A DNA stretch of 64,000 bases, taken from contig JBFLWE010000017.1 in assembly GCA_040758375.1 (NCBI GenBank), forward strand, positions 1 to 64,000. The letters run 5' to 3'. The DNA is from CAMLIZ01 sp040758375. Its GTDB lineage: Bacteria > Pseudomonadota > Gammaproteobacteria > Burkholderiales > Burkholderiaceae_C. Position 1 is the first letter of the stretch; each line of letters opens with the position of its first letter. Of this stretch, positions 1-7,971 are shown piece by piece. Made by a program: the position numbers and the translations under genes. Below the pieces are notes generated by a model. That model was not told the DNA's origin. It made no database searches and saw nothing but the letters and a program-made list of their open reading frames with translations.

Positions 1-330
1 CGCCAGCGCAGCGGCGCCGCCCGGCGCGAGCAGCGCCGCCTGCCACCAGCGCGGCCGGGCGGCACGCGGCGCCTGCGCCGGCCTGGCGCTTGCGGCCGAG
101 GCCGCGGCCGCGAGACGGGCTTCGATCCGCGGCACCAGGTCGAAAGCGGGCGAGGGGTCCGGCAGGGCCACGAACTGACGGCGCAGATCGAGCAGCGACT
201 GCACCAGCGGCGCGCACGACGCGCAAGCGCCCACATGCGCGGCCAGCTGCTCACGCTCGGACGCCTCCAATGCCCCGTCGGCAAACGCGGACAGGGCCTC
301 AAACGGGGGGCAAGGTTCGGGGCTTCTCAT
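1..330 (-). CDS. anti-sigma factor with zinc-finger (ZAS) motif, partial
   Basis: The ATG at 330-328 opens a reading frame that runs off the left edge, with 110 residues visible. The N-terminus has the zinc-binding anti-sigma motif H-x3-C-x2-C (His32, Cys36, Cys39), typical of cytoplasmic zf-HC2 domains that bind and silence ECF sigma factors. A Pro/Ala-rich linker follows and leads into a basic-aromatic stretch (PRWWQAALL) that looks like the start of a membrane segment. The gene begins 2 bases after the sigma-factor stop, so the two are co-transcribed and probably translationally coupled. Family assignment rests on the motif and the context; the periplasmic part lies outside the window. Confidence 0.8.
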   Translation of the reverse strand, partial: MRSPEPCPPFEALSAFADGALEASEREQLAAHVGACASCAPLVQSLLDLRRQFVALPDPSPAFDLVPRIEARLAAAASAASARPAQAPRAARPRWWQAALLAPGGAAALA

Positions 331-332
331 GC

Positions 333-917
333 TCAGGTCCTTCGGGTCTGCTCGATCAGCGCCGCACGCGCGCGCGCCAGCCGCGACTTGACAGTGCCGG
401 CTTCCAGCAGCAGCACCTGGCCGATCTCTTCGTACGACATGTTCTCCACCTCACGCAACAGCAGAATCTCACGGTGCTCCGGCGCCAACCGCGACAGCGC
501 GGCCTCCAGGCGCCTGAGCTCCTGGGACAGCTGCGCCTGACGCTCCGGCCCGGCACCTTCGTGCAAGGGCTCGGCCGCCACGTCCATCGGCACGAACGAC
601 ACGCTCGCGCGACGCCGCAGCAGGTCGAGCGCCGCATTGCTGGCGATGCGGTACAGCCAGGTGCGGAACTGCGCCGTGGGCTGCCACTGTGCCAGCGCCT
701 GCCATGCGCGCACGAACGCCTCTTGCGCCAGCTCCATCGCATCGTCGGCCGAGCCCACCATGCGAAAGAGGTGACGGTACAGCGGGCGCTGGTGGCGTCG
801 CACCAGCACCGAAAACGCGTTGCGCTCGCCTGCCAGCGCCTGCTGGACCAGCTGTTCGTCGGTGAGCTCCAAGTCCTGCTCGAGTGATCCTGAAGGCTTC
901 AACGAACGACCTGCCAA
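333..917 (-). CDS. ECF-family RNA polymerase sigma factor (RpoE-like)
   Basis: The protein is about 194 residues, the usual ECF length. Region 2 is visible as AFSVLVRRHQRPLYRHLFRMVGSADDAMELAQEAFVRAW, followed by FRTWLYRIASNAALDLLRRR. Region 4 is LAPEHREILLLREVENMSYEEIG with VKSRLARAR. The frame has no good ATG: the longest form starts at a TTG (917-915), and a second in-frame TTG lies at about 905, so the exact start is uncertain. It is followed at once by a zinc-finger anti-sigma gene, the standard sigma/anti-sigma pair. The signal it answers cannot be read from the sequence. Confidence 0.9.
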   Translation of the reverse strand: MAGRSLKPSGSLEQDLELTDEQLVQQALAGERNAFSVLVRRHQRPLYRHLFRMVGSADDAMELAQEAFVRAWQALAQWQPTAQFRTWLYRIASNAALDLLRRRASVSFVPMDVAAEPLHEGAGPERQAQLSQELRRLEAALSRLAPEHREILLLREVENMSYEEIGQVLLLEAGTVKSRLARARAALIEQTRRT

Positions 918-997
918 TGAGTTCCCAAGATATGCAGGCAGTAGATCGCGCAGCCCGGCGCGCCGGGCTGATCAGCATCACGAATTCGTGCTCATCG

Positions 998-1023
998 GGA
1001 ACAAACGCCGCGCCGGTTCGTTT
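998..1023 (+). promoter_or_regulatory. candidate ECF-type promoter for the secreted-protein gene at 1101
   Basis: GGAAC at 998-1002 is followed, after 16 bases, by CGTTT at 1019-1023. This resembles ECF promoters (GGAAC -35, short -10 often beginning CG). It points toward the gene at 1101 and lies in the divergent gap next to the ECF sigma gene, so the neighbouring sigma factor is the natural candidate reader. The segment also has a short dyad (CAAACG...CGTTTG), which could be coincidence in GC-rich DNA. Confidence 0.3.
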
Positions 1024-1100
1024 GAGCGCGTGCCAGGGGCAGAAAACCCGCTGCCCGGCATCTCTCGATCCGCTGACCGACACCCCATGAGGAAAACACG

Positions 1101-1589
1101 ATGACCACGCACCGCATCCCCCACATCCCGGCCCTGCTGCTGGCCGCCGCCGCTGCCATGAGCGCCAACGCTTGGGCTGCCGGCACCACCCATGACCATG
1201 GTCCGGCCCACGCCACCGCGGCCAAGCCGTTGCCGGCCGGGCAACGCTGGGCCACCGACGCGCCGCTGCGCGAGGGCATGGGCCGCATCCGCGCCGCGCT
1301 GGAGCCGCAGCTCAAGGCCGTGCACCACGACAAGCTGGGCGCCGAGGAGTACAAGGCGCTGGCCGCCCAGACCGAGCAGCAGGTGGCGCACATCGTCGCC
1401 AACTGCAAGCTCGCGCCGGAGGCCGACGCGGCGCTGCACGGCATCCTGGCGCAGATCGGCGAGGCCACCGAGGCGATGGCAGGCAAGTCGAAGGCCAAGC
1501 CGCGCGACGGCGCCGTGAAGCTGGTGGCCGCGCTCGACGAGTACGGTCGCAGCTTCGACCACCCGGGGTGGAAGAAGCTGCATCGCTGA
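1101..1589 (+). CDS. secreted conserved protein, DnrO-like, unknown function
   Basis: 162 residues. A signal peptide is clear: a basic start, then a run of Leu/Ala ending ...ANAWA-A at about residue 27. The mature start is His-rich (THDHGPAHATA). Conserved-looking blocks are GQRWATDAPLREGMGRIRAAL, IVANCKLAPEADAALHGILAQI and FDHPGWKKL at the very end. From memory, proteins with this pattern are annotated in Burkholderiales only as DnrO protein; I know of no demonstrated function. The likely periplasmic location and His-rich start would fit metal binding, but that is inference. It is divergent from the ECF sigma gene and may be its target. Confidence 0.75.
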   Translation: MTTHRIPHIPALLLAAAAAMSANAWAAGTTHDHGPAHATAAKPLPAGQRWATDAPLREGMGRIRAALEPQLKAVHHDKLGAEEYKALAAQTEQQVAHIVANCKLAPEADAALHGILAQIGEATEAMAGKSKAKPRDGAVKLVAALDEYGRSFDHPGWKKLHR

Positions 1590-1593
1590 AGGG

Positions 1594-2121
1594 CTAGCGC
1601 CACACCACCAGCGAGGTGTCGCCCAGGTGGCCCGTGCCCGCGCCGCTGAGGCGCGCGCGCACCTGCACCACGTAGTTGCCCGCCGGCATGCCCGGACCGC
1701 CGATCGCGTTGACGGCGGTCATGGGCCAGCCGTCGTCACCGGCCGTGCCGTTGGAGGTGCAGAACGCGTCTGCATTGCCCACCGTGGGTGCGAGCACGAA
1801 CACCGCGCCGGTGGCCACGTTGACAGCGCGTACGTCGAGGTCGAGCCAGGTGGTGTGGTTGCCGGCCGCGGCCGCCACCGCACACTCGGCGGTGTAGCTC
1901 ACGATGAAGCGCTGGCCCGCGGCGTTGAAGAACGCGGGCGTCTGGAACACACCCGCACCGATGGGCACCGCCACCTGGCCGGCGCCGGAAGCGAAGGTGA
2001 AGTTGCCCGCGCGTGCCAGCGCGATGAAGGCATCGGCCGAGGCCTGGCCCGCGGCCAGCCACCCGAGCGACAGCGCCAGCGCGCACTGACCCAGCCGGCG
2101 TCGTTGCAGTCGATTCGTCAT
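1594..2121 (-). CDS. secreted protein of unknown function
   Basis: 175 residues from the ATG at 2121-2119, which has a GGAGAGGA ribosome site; an upstream extension of the frame lacks one. The sequence begins with an Arg-rich stretch, then a hydrophobic segment and an ASA-like cleavage site (AAGQASADA). The rest is Gly/Ala/Val-rich with beta-strand character (NFTFASGAGQVAVPIGAGVFQTPAFFN, NYVVQVRARLSG) and a single pair of distant cysteines. This suggests an exported beta-sandwich. I do not recognise the family. It converges on the 1101 gene, with 4 bases between the stops. Confidence 0.6.
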   Translation of the reverse strand: MTNRLQRRRLGQCALALSLGWLAAGQASADAFIALARAGNFTFASGAGQVAVPIGAGVFQTPAFFNAAGQRFIVSYTAECAVAAAAGNHTTWLDLDVRAVNVATGAVFVLAPTVGNADAFCTSNGTAGDDGWPMTAVNAIGGPGMPAGNYVVQVRARLSGAGTGHLGDTSLVVWR

Positions 2122-2263
2122 TTGATCCTCTCCTGAAGGGTTGAGGACAACAAGGGCCGTGGCACGCGCAACCCCCAACGCGCGCCGCGGGCACGGGCGC
2201 ACCCCGCCGGCAGCCGCCGGGGGCGGCTGCGCCATTGGGCATTGCCCGTGAGGGAAGCGTCGG

Positions 2264-2935
2264 CTAGGAGCCGGGATGGCTGCGCTGCGCGCTCTGGGCG
2301 TCGATGCGCGCGAGTTCGTCGAGCTGCAGCAGCTGCTGCGCCGCCTGGCGCTGCAGGCCTGCGTCGGGCACGTACAGCGCGCGTTCGAGCGCGCGGCGCA
2401 CCGCCTGCGCGTCGTGGGCGCGCAGCATCAGGTAGCTCTCGAAGGCCTGCTGGCGCACGCGCGGCGAGGTGTCATGCTCGAACAGGGACTGCAGCCGCTG
2501 CTCCGGCAGCTCCAGTCCCGCGCCGCGCGCCTGCAGCAGCGCCTCGTAGCGCGCCGGCTCGGCGCCGCTTTCCAGCGTGCGTTCGAGTTGCGGCAGGTCG
2601 TTCGCAACGGCGTCGGGGCAGGCCGTGCCCGTGGGCAGCGGCGCAACGCGCGGCGGCGGGCCCAATGGATGCCCTGTCTGCGCCTCGATCTCTTCGAGCA
2701 CCCAGTCGAGCGGTCGCTGCTCCACGTGCAGCGTCACGTTGCCGTCGCGGGCCACCGCGACCAGCGGCTCGGGGGCCGACGGCACGGCGCAGGCCGGGGC
2801 CGGCACCGCGCGCGCAATCGCGTGCAGCAGCGGTGCCTGCGCGGCCGGCTCGGGCTGCGGCTTCAGCCACCAGCCCGCCGCGCCCGAGCTCAGCATCAGC
2901 AATGCGATCGTGACGGCCCGTGCTGCTGCGTTCAT
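2264..2935 (-). CDS. membrane-anchored or exported protein with STN-like segment and HEAT-like helices
   Basis: 223 residues from the ATG at 2935-2933, with GGAGGA upstream. The N-terminus is a signal anchor (AVTIALLMLSSGAAGWWL). The segment NVTLHVEQRPLDWVLEEIEAQTG, at about residues 66-88, has the pattern of the secretin/TonB short N-terminal (STN) domain: beta strand, then PL..VL..I..QTG. The C-terminal half is made of short amphipathic helices (YEALLQARG, RVRQQAFESYLML, RRALERALYV, RQAAQQLLQLDEL), reminiscent of HEAT repeats. It is a periplasmic protein of unknown function; the domain readings are by eye. Confidence 0.55.
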   Translation of the reverse strand: MNAAARAVTIALLMLSSGAAGWWLKPQPEPAAQAPLLHAIARAVPAPACAVPSAPEPLVAVARDGNVTLHVEQRPLDWVLEEIEAQTGHPLGPPPRVAPLPTGTACPDAVANDLPQLERTLESGAEPARYEALLQARGAGLELPEQRLQSLFEHDTSPRVRQQAFESYLMLRAHDAQAVRRALERALYVPDAGLQRQAAQQLLQLDELARIDAQSAQRSHPGS

Positions 2936-3101
2936 CGCGTTGTCCTCCCGGTGCAGCCCAATATGGTTGCTGCAGGAAGGCCCTGCCATCCCTAGCCGCA
3001 GCGGCGCCGCGCGCGGCTGCGGGCATGGGAATTGAGTGCTTCAGCGCCGCACGCGGGCAGCGAGGGTTCGCATGCCGCCCCGGGCGCCGGAGCCGGAGAC
3101 C

Positions 3102-3332
3102 TCAGCGCGCGGGTATCTCACGCACCTCCACGTCGATCACCTCGCCGCGAGAGCTGTTCGTGCGGCGGGTCCGTGCCGGCAGGATGCGGCTGGTATGCGA
3201 CCGCTGCCAGGCCAGGCGCAGCAGCAAGCCGGCGGCTGCCGCCAGGCCGAGCGTCAGCACGACTGCGGCCGCCCCAAGGCCCACCATGACGCGCAGCACT
3301 CGGCCGGGCAGCGCCAAAAGCGTGTTCACCAT
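3102..3332 (-). CDS. small single-pass membrane protein, unknown function
   Basis: 76 residues starting at ATG 3332-3330. One strongly hydrophobic segment (VMVGLGAAAVVLTLGLAAAA, about residues 15-34) is followed by a basic stretch (LRLAWQRSHTSRILPARTRRT) and an acidic-to-neutral tail ending EVIDVEVREIPAR. This pattern predicts an inner-membrane protein with a short exposed tail. It begins 11 bases after the yccA-like stop and is probably in the same transcript. A longer frame that continues upstream would overlap the yccA-like gene and was not used. Confidence 0.6.
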   Translation of the reverse strand: MVNTLLALPGRVLRVMVGLGAAAVVLTLGLAAAAGLLLRLAWQRSHTSRILPARTRRTNSSRGEVIDVEVREIPAR

Positions 3333-3343
3333 GGCCGAGGGCC

Positions 3344-4045
3344 TCACTCTTCCCGGCCGCCGAAGATGCCCAGCAAGCCGAGCAGCGACTGGAACACGTT
3401 GTACAGGCTCAGATAGACGCCCAGCGTCGCGGTGATGTAGTTGGTCTCCAGGCCGTCGCGCACGCGCTTGAGGTCGTGCAGGATGAAGGCCGAGAACAAG
3501 CCGATGGCGATCACCGACAGCGTGAGCATCAGCGCGCTGGACTGGAGGAAGAAGTTCGCGATGCCCGCCACCAGCAGCATCACCGCGCCGATGAACAGCC
3601 ACTTGCCCATGGCCGACAGGTCGCGCTTGATCACGGTCGACAGCGTCGCCATGCCGAGGAAGATGGCCCCGGTGCCGGCAAAGGCCGTCATGATCAGGCC
3701 CGCGCCGTTGGCCAGGCCCAGCACCGCGCCTATCAGACGCGACAGCATCAGGCCCATGAAGAAGGTGAACCCCAGCAGCATCGGCACGCCGGCCGCCGAG
3801 TTTTTCGTCTTCTCGATCGCGAACATGAAGCCGAACGCGCCGCCGAGGAAGACGATGAGCCCGATGCCGGGCGTCATCGCGCGGACGATGCCGGTCGACA
3901 CGCCGAGCCAGGCGCCCAGCACCGTGGGCAGCATCGACAGCGCGAGCAGCCAGTAGGTGTTGCGCAGCACGCGGTTGCGTTCGACGGCTGGCAGCGCGTA
4001 GCCGCCGGCGGGGTATCGGTCGGAACCGACGGGTTGGTAGTTCAT
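3344..4045 (-). CDS. Bax inhibitor-1/YccA family membrane protein
   Basis: 233 residues from the ATG at 4045-4043, with AGGACC just upstream; an in-frame ATG 18 bases earlier is less well placed. The sequence has seven hydrophobic segments, beginning NTYWLLALSMLPTVLGAWLGV, and ends with the family-like SALMLTLSVIAIGLFSAFILHDLKRVRDG and NYITATLGVYLSLYNVFQSLLGLLGIFGGREE. The late Asp and the LYLSLYN-type ending are typical of the BI-1/YccA superfamily. In E. coli, YccA modulates the FtsH protease. A small membrane protein gene follows 11 bases downstream and nhaR is divergent. Confidence 0.9.
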   Translation of the reverse strand: MNYQPVGSDRYPAGGYALPAVERNRVLRNTYWLLALSMLPTVLGAWLGVSTGIVRAMTPGIGLIVFLGGAFGFMFAIEKTKNSAAGVPMLLGFTFFMGLMLSRLIGAVLGLANGAGLIMTAFAGTGAIFLGMATLSTVIKRDLSAMGKWLFIGAVMLLVAGIANFFLQSSALMLTLSVIAIGLFSAFILHDLKRVRDGLETNYITATLGVYLSLYNVFQSLLGLLGIFGGREE

Positions 4046-4097
4046 TTCAGGTCCTTTCCTCAAAAGGCGAGGGCAGGCCCGAATCTAGGGCCATCGA

Positions 4098-4131
4098 CCA
4101 TTCGGGAAAAGTCGATCGTTTCGTAGAATGG
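4098..4131. promoter_or_regulatory. 34-base interrupted dyad between yccA-like gene and nhaR
   Basis: CCATTC at 4098-4103 is mirrored by GAATGG at 4126-4131, and the inner part keeps symmetry (CCATTC-N4-AAA on each arm). The surrounding 100 bases are clearly more AT-rich than the genes. LysR-type regulators commonly bind interrupted dyads in the divergent gap next to their own gene, so this is a candidate NhaR site controlling nhaR and/or the yccA-like operon. It is inferred from symmetry and position only. Confidence 0.35.
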
Positions 4132-4200
4132 TTTCGCAAAAATCGAAGTTTTGATGCCGAACCCTCCAACCGCGCCGCCAGCGCCCTGCCCTTGCTCGCC

Positions 4201-5100
4201 ATGAACTTCAAGCACCTGCACTACTTCTGGGCTGCCGCCAAGGCCGGCGGCATCTTGCGTGCAGGAGAACAGCTGCACATCTCGCCGCAGACCCTGTCCG
4301 GGCAGATCAAGCTGCTCGAAGACCGGCTGGGCTGCGCGCTGTTCCGCAAGTCGGGGCGCGGCCTGGAGCTCACCGACGAGGGCCGGCTCGCGCTGGGCTA
4401 TGCCGACCAGATCTTCGCCCTCGGCGCCGAACTGGAATCGCGCATCGGGTCGGCAGCCCGCAGCGCCGAGAGTTCGCTCGAATTCCGCGTCGGCATCGCC
4501 GATTCGGTGCCCAAGGCGGTGGCATACCGCCTGCTGGAACCGGCGCTCGCGGTGGCCGAGCACGTGCGCCTGATTTGCCATGAAGGGCAGTTTTCAGATC
4601 TGCTGGGCCAGCTGGCGGTGCACCGGCTCGATCTGATGATTGCCGACGAGCCGATGAGCCGCCAGGTCAGTGTCAAGGGTCACAGCCACCTGCTGGGCTC
4701 GACGACCATGAGCTTCTTCGCCGCACCGGCGCTCGGTCGCACCCTGGGGGATGAGTTCCCGCAATGCCTGGACGGGGCGCCGATGTTGTTGCAAGGAGCC
4801 GCCTCGGCGATGCGCCAGCGCTTCGACTTCTGGCTGGCCGCCCGCAAGCTTCGGCCGCGGGTCATCGGCGAATTCGACGACGTGGCCCTGATGAAGGCAT
4901 TTGGCGGCGAGGGCCGCGGTGTCTTCATGACGCCGAGCGTGCTCGAGGCAGAGACCTCGGCGCAGTACGGCGTGCGGGTCGTGGGGCGCACCGACGAGCT
5001 GGTCGAAGAGTTCTATGCGATCACGGTCGAACGGCGCGCCGTGCACCCCTGCGTGGTGGCCATCACCGAGCGCGCCAGCCAGCAGCTCGTTGGACCGTAG
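4201..5100 (+). CDS. nhaR: LysR-family regulator NhaR
   Basis: 299 residues from the ATG at 4201. A TTG 9 bases upstream is also in frame, and neither has a strong ribosome site. The opening, MNFKHLHYFWAAAKAGGILRAGEQLHISPQTLSGQIKLLEDRLG, is the NhaR signature: LysR winged helix-turn-helix, residues 1-60. The rest is a periplasmic-binding-fold effector domain (about 90-295). In E. coli, NhaR responds to sodium and activates nhaA and other genes. No Na+/H+ antiporter gene lies beside it here; its divergent neighbour is the yccA-like membrane gene, which is therefore a possible target. Confidence 0.85.
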   Translation: MNFKHLHYFWAAAKAGGILRAGEQLHISPQTLSGQIKLLEDRLGCALFRKSGRGLELTDEGRLALGYADQIFALGAELESRIGSAARSAESSLEFRVGIADSVPKAVAYRLLEPALAVAEHVRLICHEGQFSDLLGQLAVHRLDLMIADEPMSRQVSVKGHSHLLGSTTMSFFAAPALGRTLGDEFPQCLDGAPMLLQGAASAMRQRFDFWLAARKLRPRVIGEFDDVALMKAFGGEGRGVFMTPSVLEAETSAQYGVRVVGRTDELVEEFYAITVERRAVHPCVVAITERASQQLVGP

Positions 5101-5147
5101 GTACCGGCGTCGGGGGTGGGGCTGCCTGCGGCTGAGCGGCTTGACAC

Positions 5148-5909
5148 CTATTGCAGGGAGATCGGCGTCAGGACCGTACCGGCCTCGATGGCGACGATCG
5201 CGTTGTTGCCGAAACTCTGGACTTTCGCCGGCGCCGGCGCCGAGATGTTCACCGGACTGCCCAGTACCGTGGACCGGTTCAGGCTGAAGACGGCGTTCAC
5301 GCCAATGCCCTGTATGCCGTAGTCCTGGTTCCTGTCGATGATGGTGTCCTGGATGGGAACAGGGCTGGGTGCGGTGGCCGTCACCCGGATGCCGACCTTG
5401 TTGCCCATGATGGAGCTGCGGGCGATGAAGACCCGGGAGGTCACGTTGCCTTGAGAGTTGATGCCCACGCCGGGATTGCCCCGAAAGTTCTGGATGACGC
5501 AATCTTCGATGTGCACGTCGCCACCCAGCACGAGAACGCCCGACAGCCCGGTACCGGCGCCCTCGATCTGCAGGCCGCGCAGGTACACCATGCTGCCCGC
5601 CGGCGCATTCACGACGATGCCGTTGGTGCCGGAGGCCAACACGCTCGCCGTGCCGGCTCCGTCTGCCTCGATGGTGATGGCCTTGGTGATGGTGACGGCG
5701 CCGAAGCCGCCGCCGTCCAGCGTGTTGATCACGCCTCCCGCGGCGGTCTTCGAGATGGCCCCCGCGAAGGTCTTGCACGGCGCAGTTCTGCTGCACGGAT
5801 TGGCGTCATCGCCGACGCCTGAGACCCAGGTTCTCGTCGCCTGCGCGTGCACTGGACCCGCGAAGACCAGGACGCAAATCCAGGCGCAAAACAACTTTCC
5901 AAACCGCAT
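5148..5909 (-). CDS. secreted right-handed parallel beta-helix protein
   Basis: 253 residues from ATG 5909-5907, which has GGAAG upstream. The signal peptide is LFCAWICVLVFAGPVHA-Q. The mature protein begins TRTWVSGVGDDANPCSRTAPCKTFAGAISKTAAGG, the usual entry of bacterial beta-helix proteins (VSxxGDDANPC...APCKTF). Ladder-like repeats follow, such as ITIEADG, GIVVNAPAG, VYLRGLQIEGAG, VHIEDCVIQNF, VFIARSSIMGN and VPIQDTIIDRNQDYGI. The fold is confident. Whether it binds or cuts polysaccharide is not visible, since no pectate-lyase catalytic set was recognised. Confidence 0.8.
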   Translation of the reverse strand: MRFGKLFCAWICVLVFAGPVHAQATRTWVSGVGDDANPCSRTAPCKTFAGAISKTAAGGVINTLDGGGFGAVTITKAITIEADGAGTASVLASGTNGIVVNAPAGSMVYLRGLQIEGAGTGLSGVLVLGGDVHIEDCVIQNFRGNPGVGINSQGNVTSRVFIARSSIMGNKVGIRVTATAPSPVPIQDTIIDRNQDYGIQGIGVNAVFSLNRSTVLGSPVNISAPAPAKVQSFGNNAIVAIEAGTVLTPISLQ

Positions 5910-6037
5910 GTGGTGCTTCCATCGTGGGATGGGTGCGCAGCATATCGGACAACGCCAGGCATGGCGCTTCAATCTCCGGCCGCCGCTAGAAAAGCGCTGA
6001 TTTGCGAGGCAGATTGGGCACGCCGCGCCTGTGCGCC

Positions 6038-7582
6038 TCAGGACCCGTTGAGAAAAGCCTCCAGCACCGCCTTTCGGTGCGGCAGGAACACGTTGGTCAG
6101 CGCCGGCGAGATCTTGAAGCGCGACTGGCCTTCGGGGCTGGTCTCGCGATCGGTGAATTTCTCGCTCACGTGCACGAAGCCCATCGAGGCGGGCCACACC
6201 AGCCCGCCGCCCAGGTTCTTGTTGTTGCTGAGCTGGTGGCAGCCGGCGCAGGACATCGCCATCGCGCGCTGCACCACTTGCGCCGGCGTCAGCGTGGAGC
6301 CGGCAGCGGTGAGCCGCTGCTGCACGGCGGCGGAGAAATTCGGCGAGTTGGCGAACTGCGCCGGGTAGTTGCCGCGCAGCGCGTCCTGCTGGTCGCCGTC
6401 GCCGGCGTCGAAGCGGTTGGGCAGGCCGTTCATGTGGAAGGTGTTGATGTCGTTGACGGCCAGCGTGCCCACCACGTCGAGGAACTTCTGCCGGAAGTCG
6501 GTGCCCTTGGGGTGCGGGTCGGTCTCGTTGAACAGCAGGCCGGCGGGCGACATGTGGGTCGGCAGCGACACCACCTTCAGCAGGTTGTTCACCAGCGCGA
6601 GCCGGTAGTCGCGCAGCACCCAGTTGAACTGCATGAACAGGTTGGTGCGGATCTGCCCCGGCGCAGCCGGCGTGGCAAAGCCGTAGTGCGCCGCCTTGAC
6701 CACCGGTGCAAAGCCGGGCAGGCCGGTGAAGTAGAAGGTCTTGAGCCGGTTGATGCGCTCGATGGGGTCGTTGATCGTGCTCAGCTCGGCCAGGAATTCC
6801 GCCACCGGGCGGCAGCCGCTCAGGTCCACACCGTTGGGCGCGGGATTGGGCAGCACCGCCTCGAAGATGATCTGCATGCGGTTGGTGGCGTTGGTCTCGC
6901 CGCTGTGCTTGGCGTAGATGATGCGGTACTCGCCGCAGTCGGTGCCGCCCTGGCGCGGGTCGGTGGCCAGGTCGAAGCGGTTGACGATCGCGATGGGGCG
7001 GAACGAATCGGCGCTGCCGTTGGTGGGGTTGGTGCCCACCAGCCGCCCTTCGGCGCGCGGGCAGTCGTAGGCAAAGCCGTTGAGCGTGGGCAGGCCGTTG
7101 GTGAGCTCGTCGTTGCAGTGGCCGCCCTGCCCGATGCCGGGCGCGGCGTTGTGCAGGTCCATCCACTGGTCGTAGAGCTGACGCGCGATCATGGATTGCG
7201 GGCTTCCGGCGGCCAGGCGGTTCAGCACATTGAGGATGGGAAAGGCCTGCAGGATCGCGGCCTCGGTGATGATCAGCGAGCGGCGCGGGTCGATCGTGAC
7301 GGGCGTGGCCAGCGCCGCGGTGGCCGAGGCCGTCGACAGCTTGGCCGACGAGGTGCCCGCGGCCACCGGGTCGGTCTTGTCGGGCCTGTTTTTCTTCTTG
7401 CCCGAGAGCTTGGCGATCTCGCTCAGCGGCAGCATGCCGATGCCGTCGCGTTCTGCATGTTTTCCCTTGCGCTCTTGCTTGGCGAAGCCCACGGGGGCCG
7501 CGAGCGCCACCGCCAAAGCGATCACCAGCTTACCGGCAGCACCAACGGTGCCGCGGCTGTGCGTCTTCCAAACTGCGTTCAT
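6038..7582 (-). CDS. exported protein with a single c-type haem motif
   Basis: 514 residues from ATG 7582-7580. It has an N-terminal signal (AAGKLVIALAVALAAPVGFA) and a Lys-rich, low-complexity segment (QERKGKHAERDG, SGKKKNRPDKTD). A long globular domain follows with many Asn/Asp/Gly turns and scattered Cys. Near residue 441 there is one CxxCH haem-binding site (SCAGCHQLSNNKNLGGGLVWP), a context like di-haem or diheme-peroxidase-type proteins. I do not recognise the family. It may be a periplasmic electron-transfer protein or a haem enzyme. It stands alone between convergent or divergent neighbours. Confidence 0.65.
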   Translation of the reverse strand: MNAVWKTHSRGTVGAAGKLVIALAVALAAPVGFAKQERKGKHAERDGIGMLPLSEIAKLSGKKKNRPDKTDPVAAGTSSAKLSTASATAALATPVTIDPRRSLIITEAAILQAFPILNVLNRLAAGSPQSMIARQLYDQWMDLHNAAPGIGQGGHCNDELTNGLPTLNGFAYDCPRAEGRLVGTNPTNGSADSFRPIAIVNRFDLATDPRQGGTDCGEYRIIYAKHSGETNATNRMQIIFEAVLPNPAPNGVDLSGCRPVAEFLAELSTINDPIERINRLKTFYFTGLPGFAPVVKAAHYGFATPAAPGQIRTNLFMQFNWVLRDYRLALVNNLLKVVSLPTHMSPAGLLFNETDPHPKGTDFRQKFLDVVGTLAVNDINTFHMNGLPNRFDAGDGDQQDALRGNYPAQFANSPNFSAAVQQRLTAAGSTLTPAQVVQRAMAMSCAGCHQLSNNKNLGGGLVWPASMGFVHVSEKFTDRETSPEGQSRFKISPALTNVFLPHRKAVLEAFLNGS

Positions 7583-7706
7583 TCGTCGCCCCTTTTGTCG
7601 ATGCCGGGAATTCAACCCGGTGTGACCAAAGGCAACCGCGATGCCGAAAGCGCGCGCGCTCGCCCCCTCAGTCGGGGGGAGAAGGCGCTGCAGGACAATA
7701 CGCGCC

Positions 7707-7961
7707 ATGAGCGAATCGAAGCATGACGTACCCCCGCTGCCCGACCGGCTTTCGATCGACCCGCGCAGCCCGCATCACGTGGCCGCGGTGTTCGAGCACG
7801 AGATCGGCATCCGCTTCAACGGCAAGGAGCGCTTCGACGTCGAGGAGTACTGCATCAGCGAAGGCTGGATCCGCGTGCCGGCAGGCAAGACCGTCGACCG
7901 CAAGGGCAATCCGGTGATGATCAAGCTCAAGGGCAAGGTCGAGGCGTTCTACCGCGATTGA
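7707..7961 (+). CDS. DUF3297 family small protein
   Basis: 84 residues from ATG 7707. The sequence (PDRLSIDPRSPHHV, GIRFNGKERFDVEEYCISEGWIRVPAGKTVDRKGNP and KLKGKVEAFY) matches the small cytosolic proteins known as DUF3297, often annotated as glutathione peroxidase without evidence. No catalytic selenocysteine/cysteine context of a peroxidase is present. Its function is unknown. It converges on the M28 peptidase gene. Confidence 0.8.
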   Translation: MSESKHDVPPLPDRLSIDPRSPHHVAAVFEHEIGIRFNGKERFDVEEYCISEGWIRVPAGKTVDRKGNPVMIKLKGKVEAFYRD

Positions 7962-7971
7962 ATCGCACGCG

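Noticed and set aside
5148..7166. A 672-codon minus-strand frame apparently fusing a long Arg/Gln-rich part to the beta-helix protein
   Set aside because: The N-terminal part is the wrong frame of the cytochrome-like gene at 6038-7582; the beta-helix protein has its own ATG, ribosome site and signal peptide at 5909.
7707..7961. Glutathione peroxidase annotation for the DUF3297 protein
   Set aside because: No peroxidase catalytic tetrad or thioredoxin fold is visible; the name is a carried-over label.
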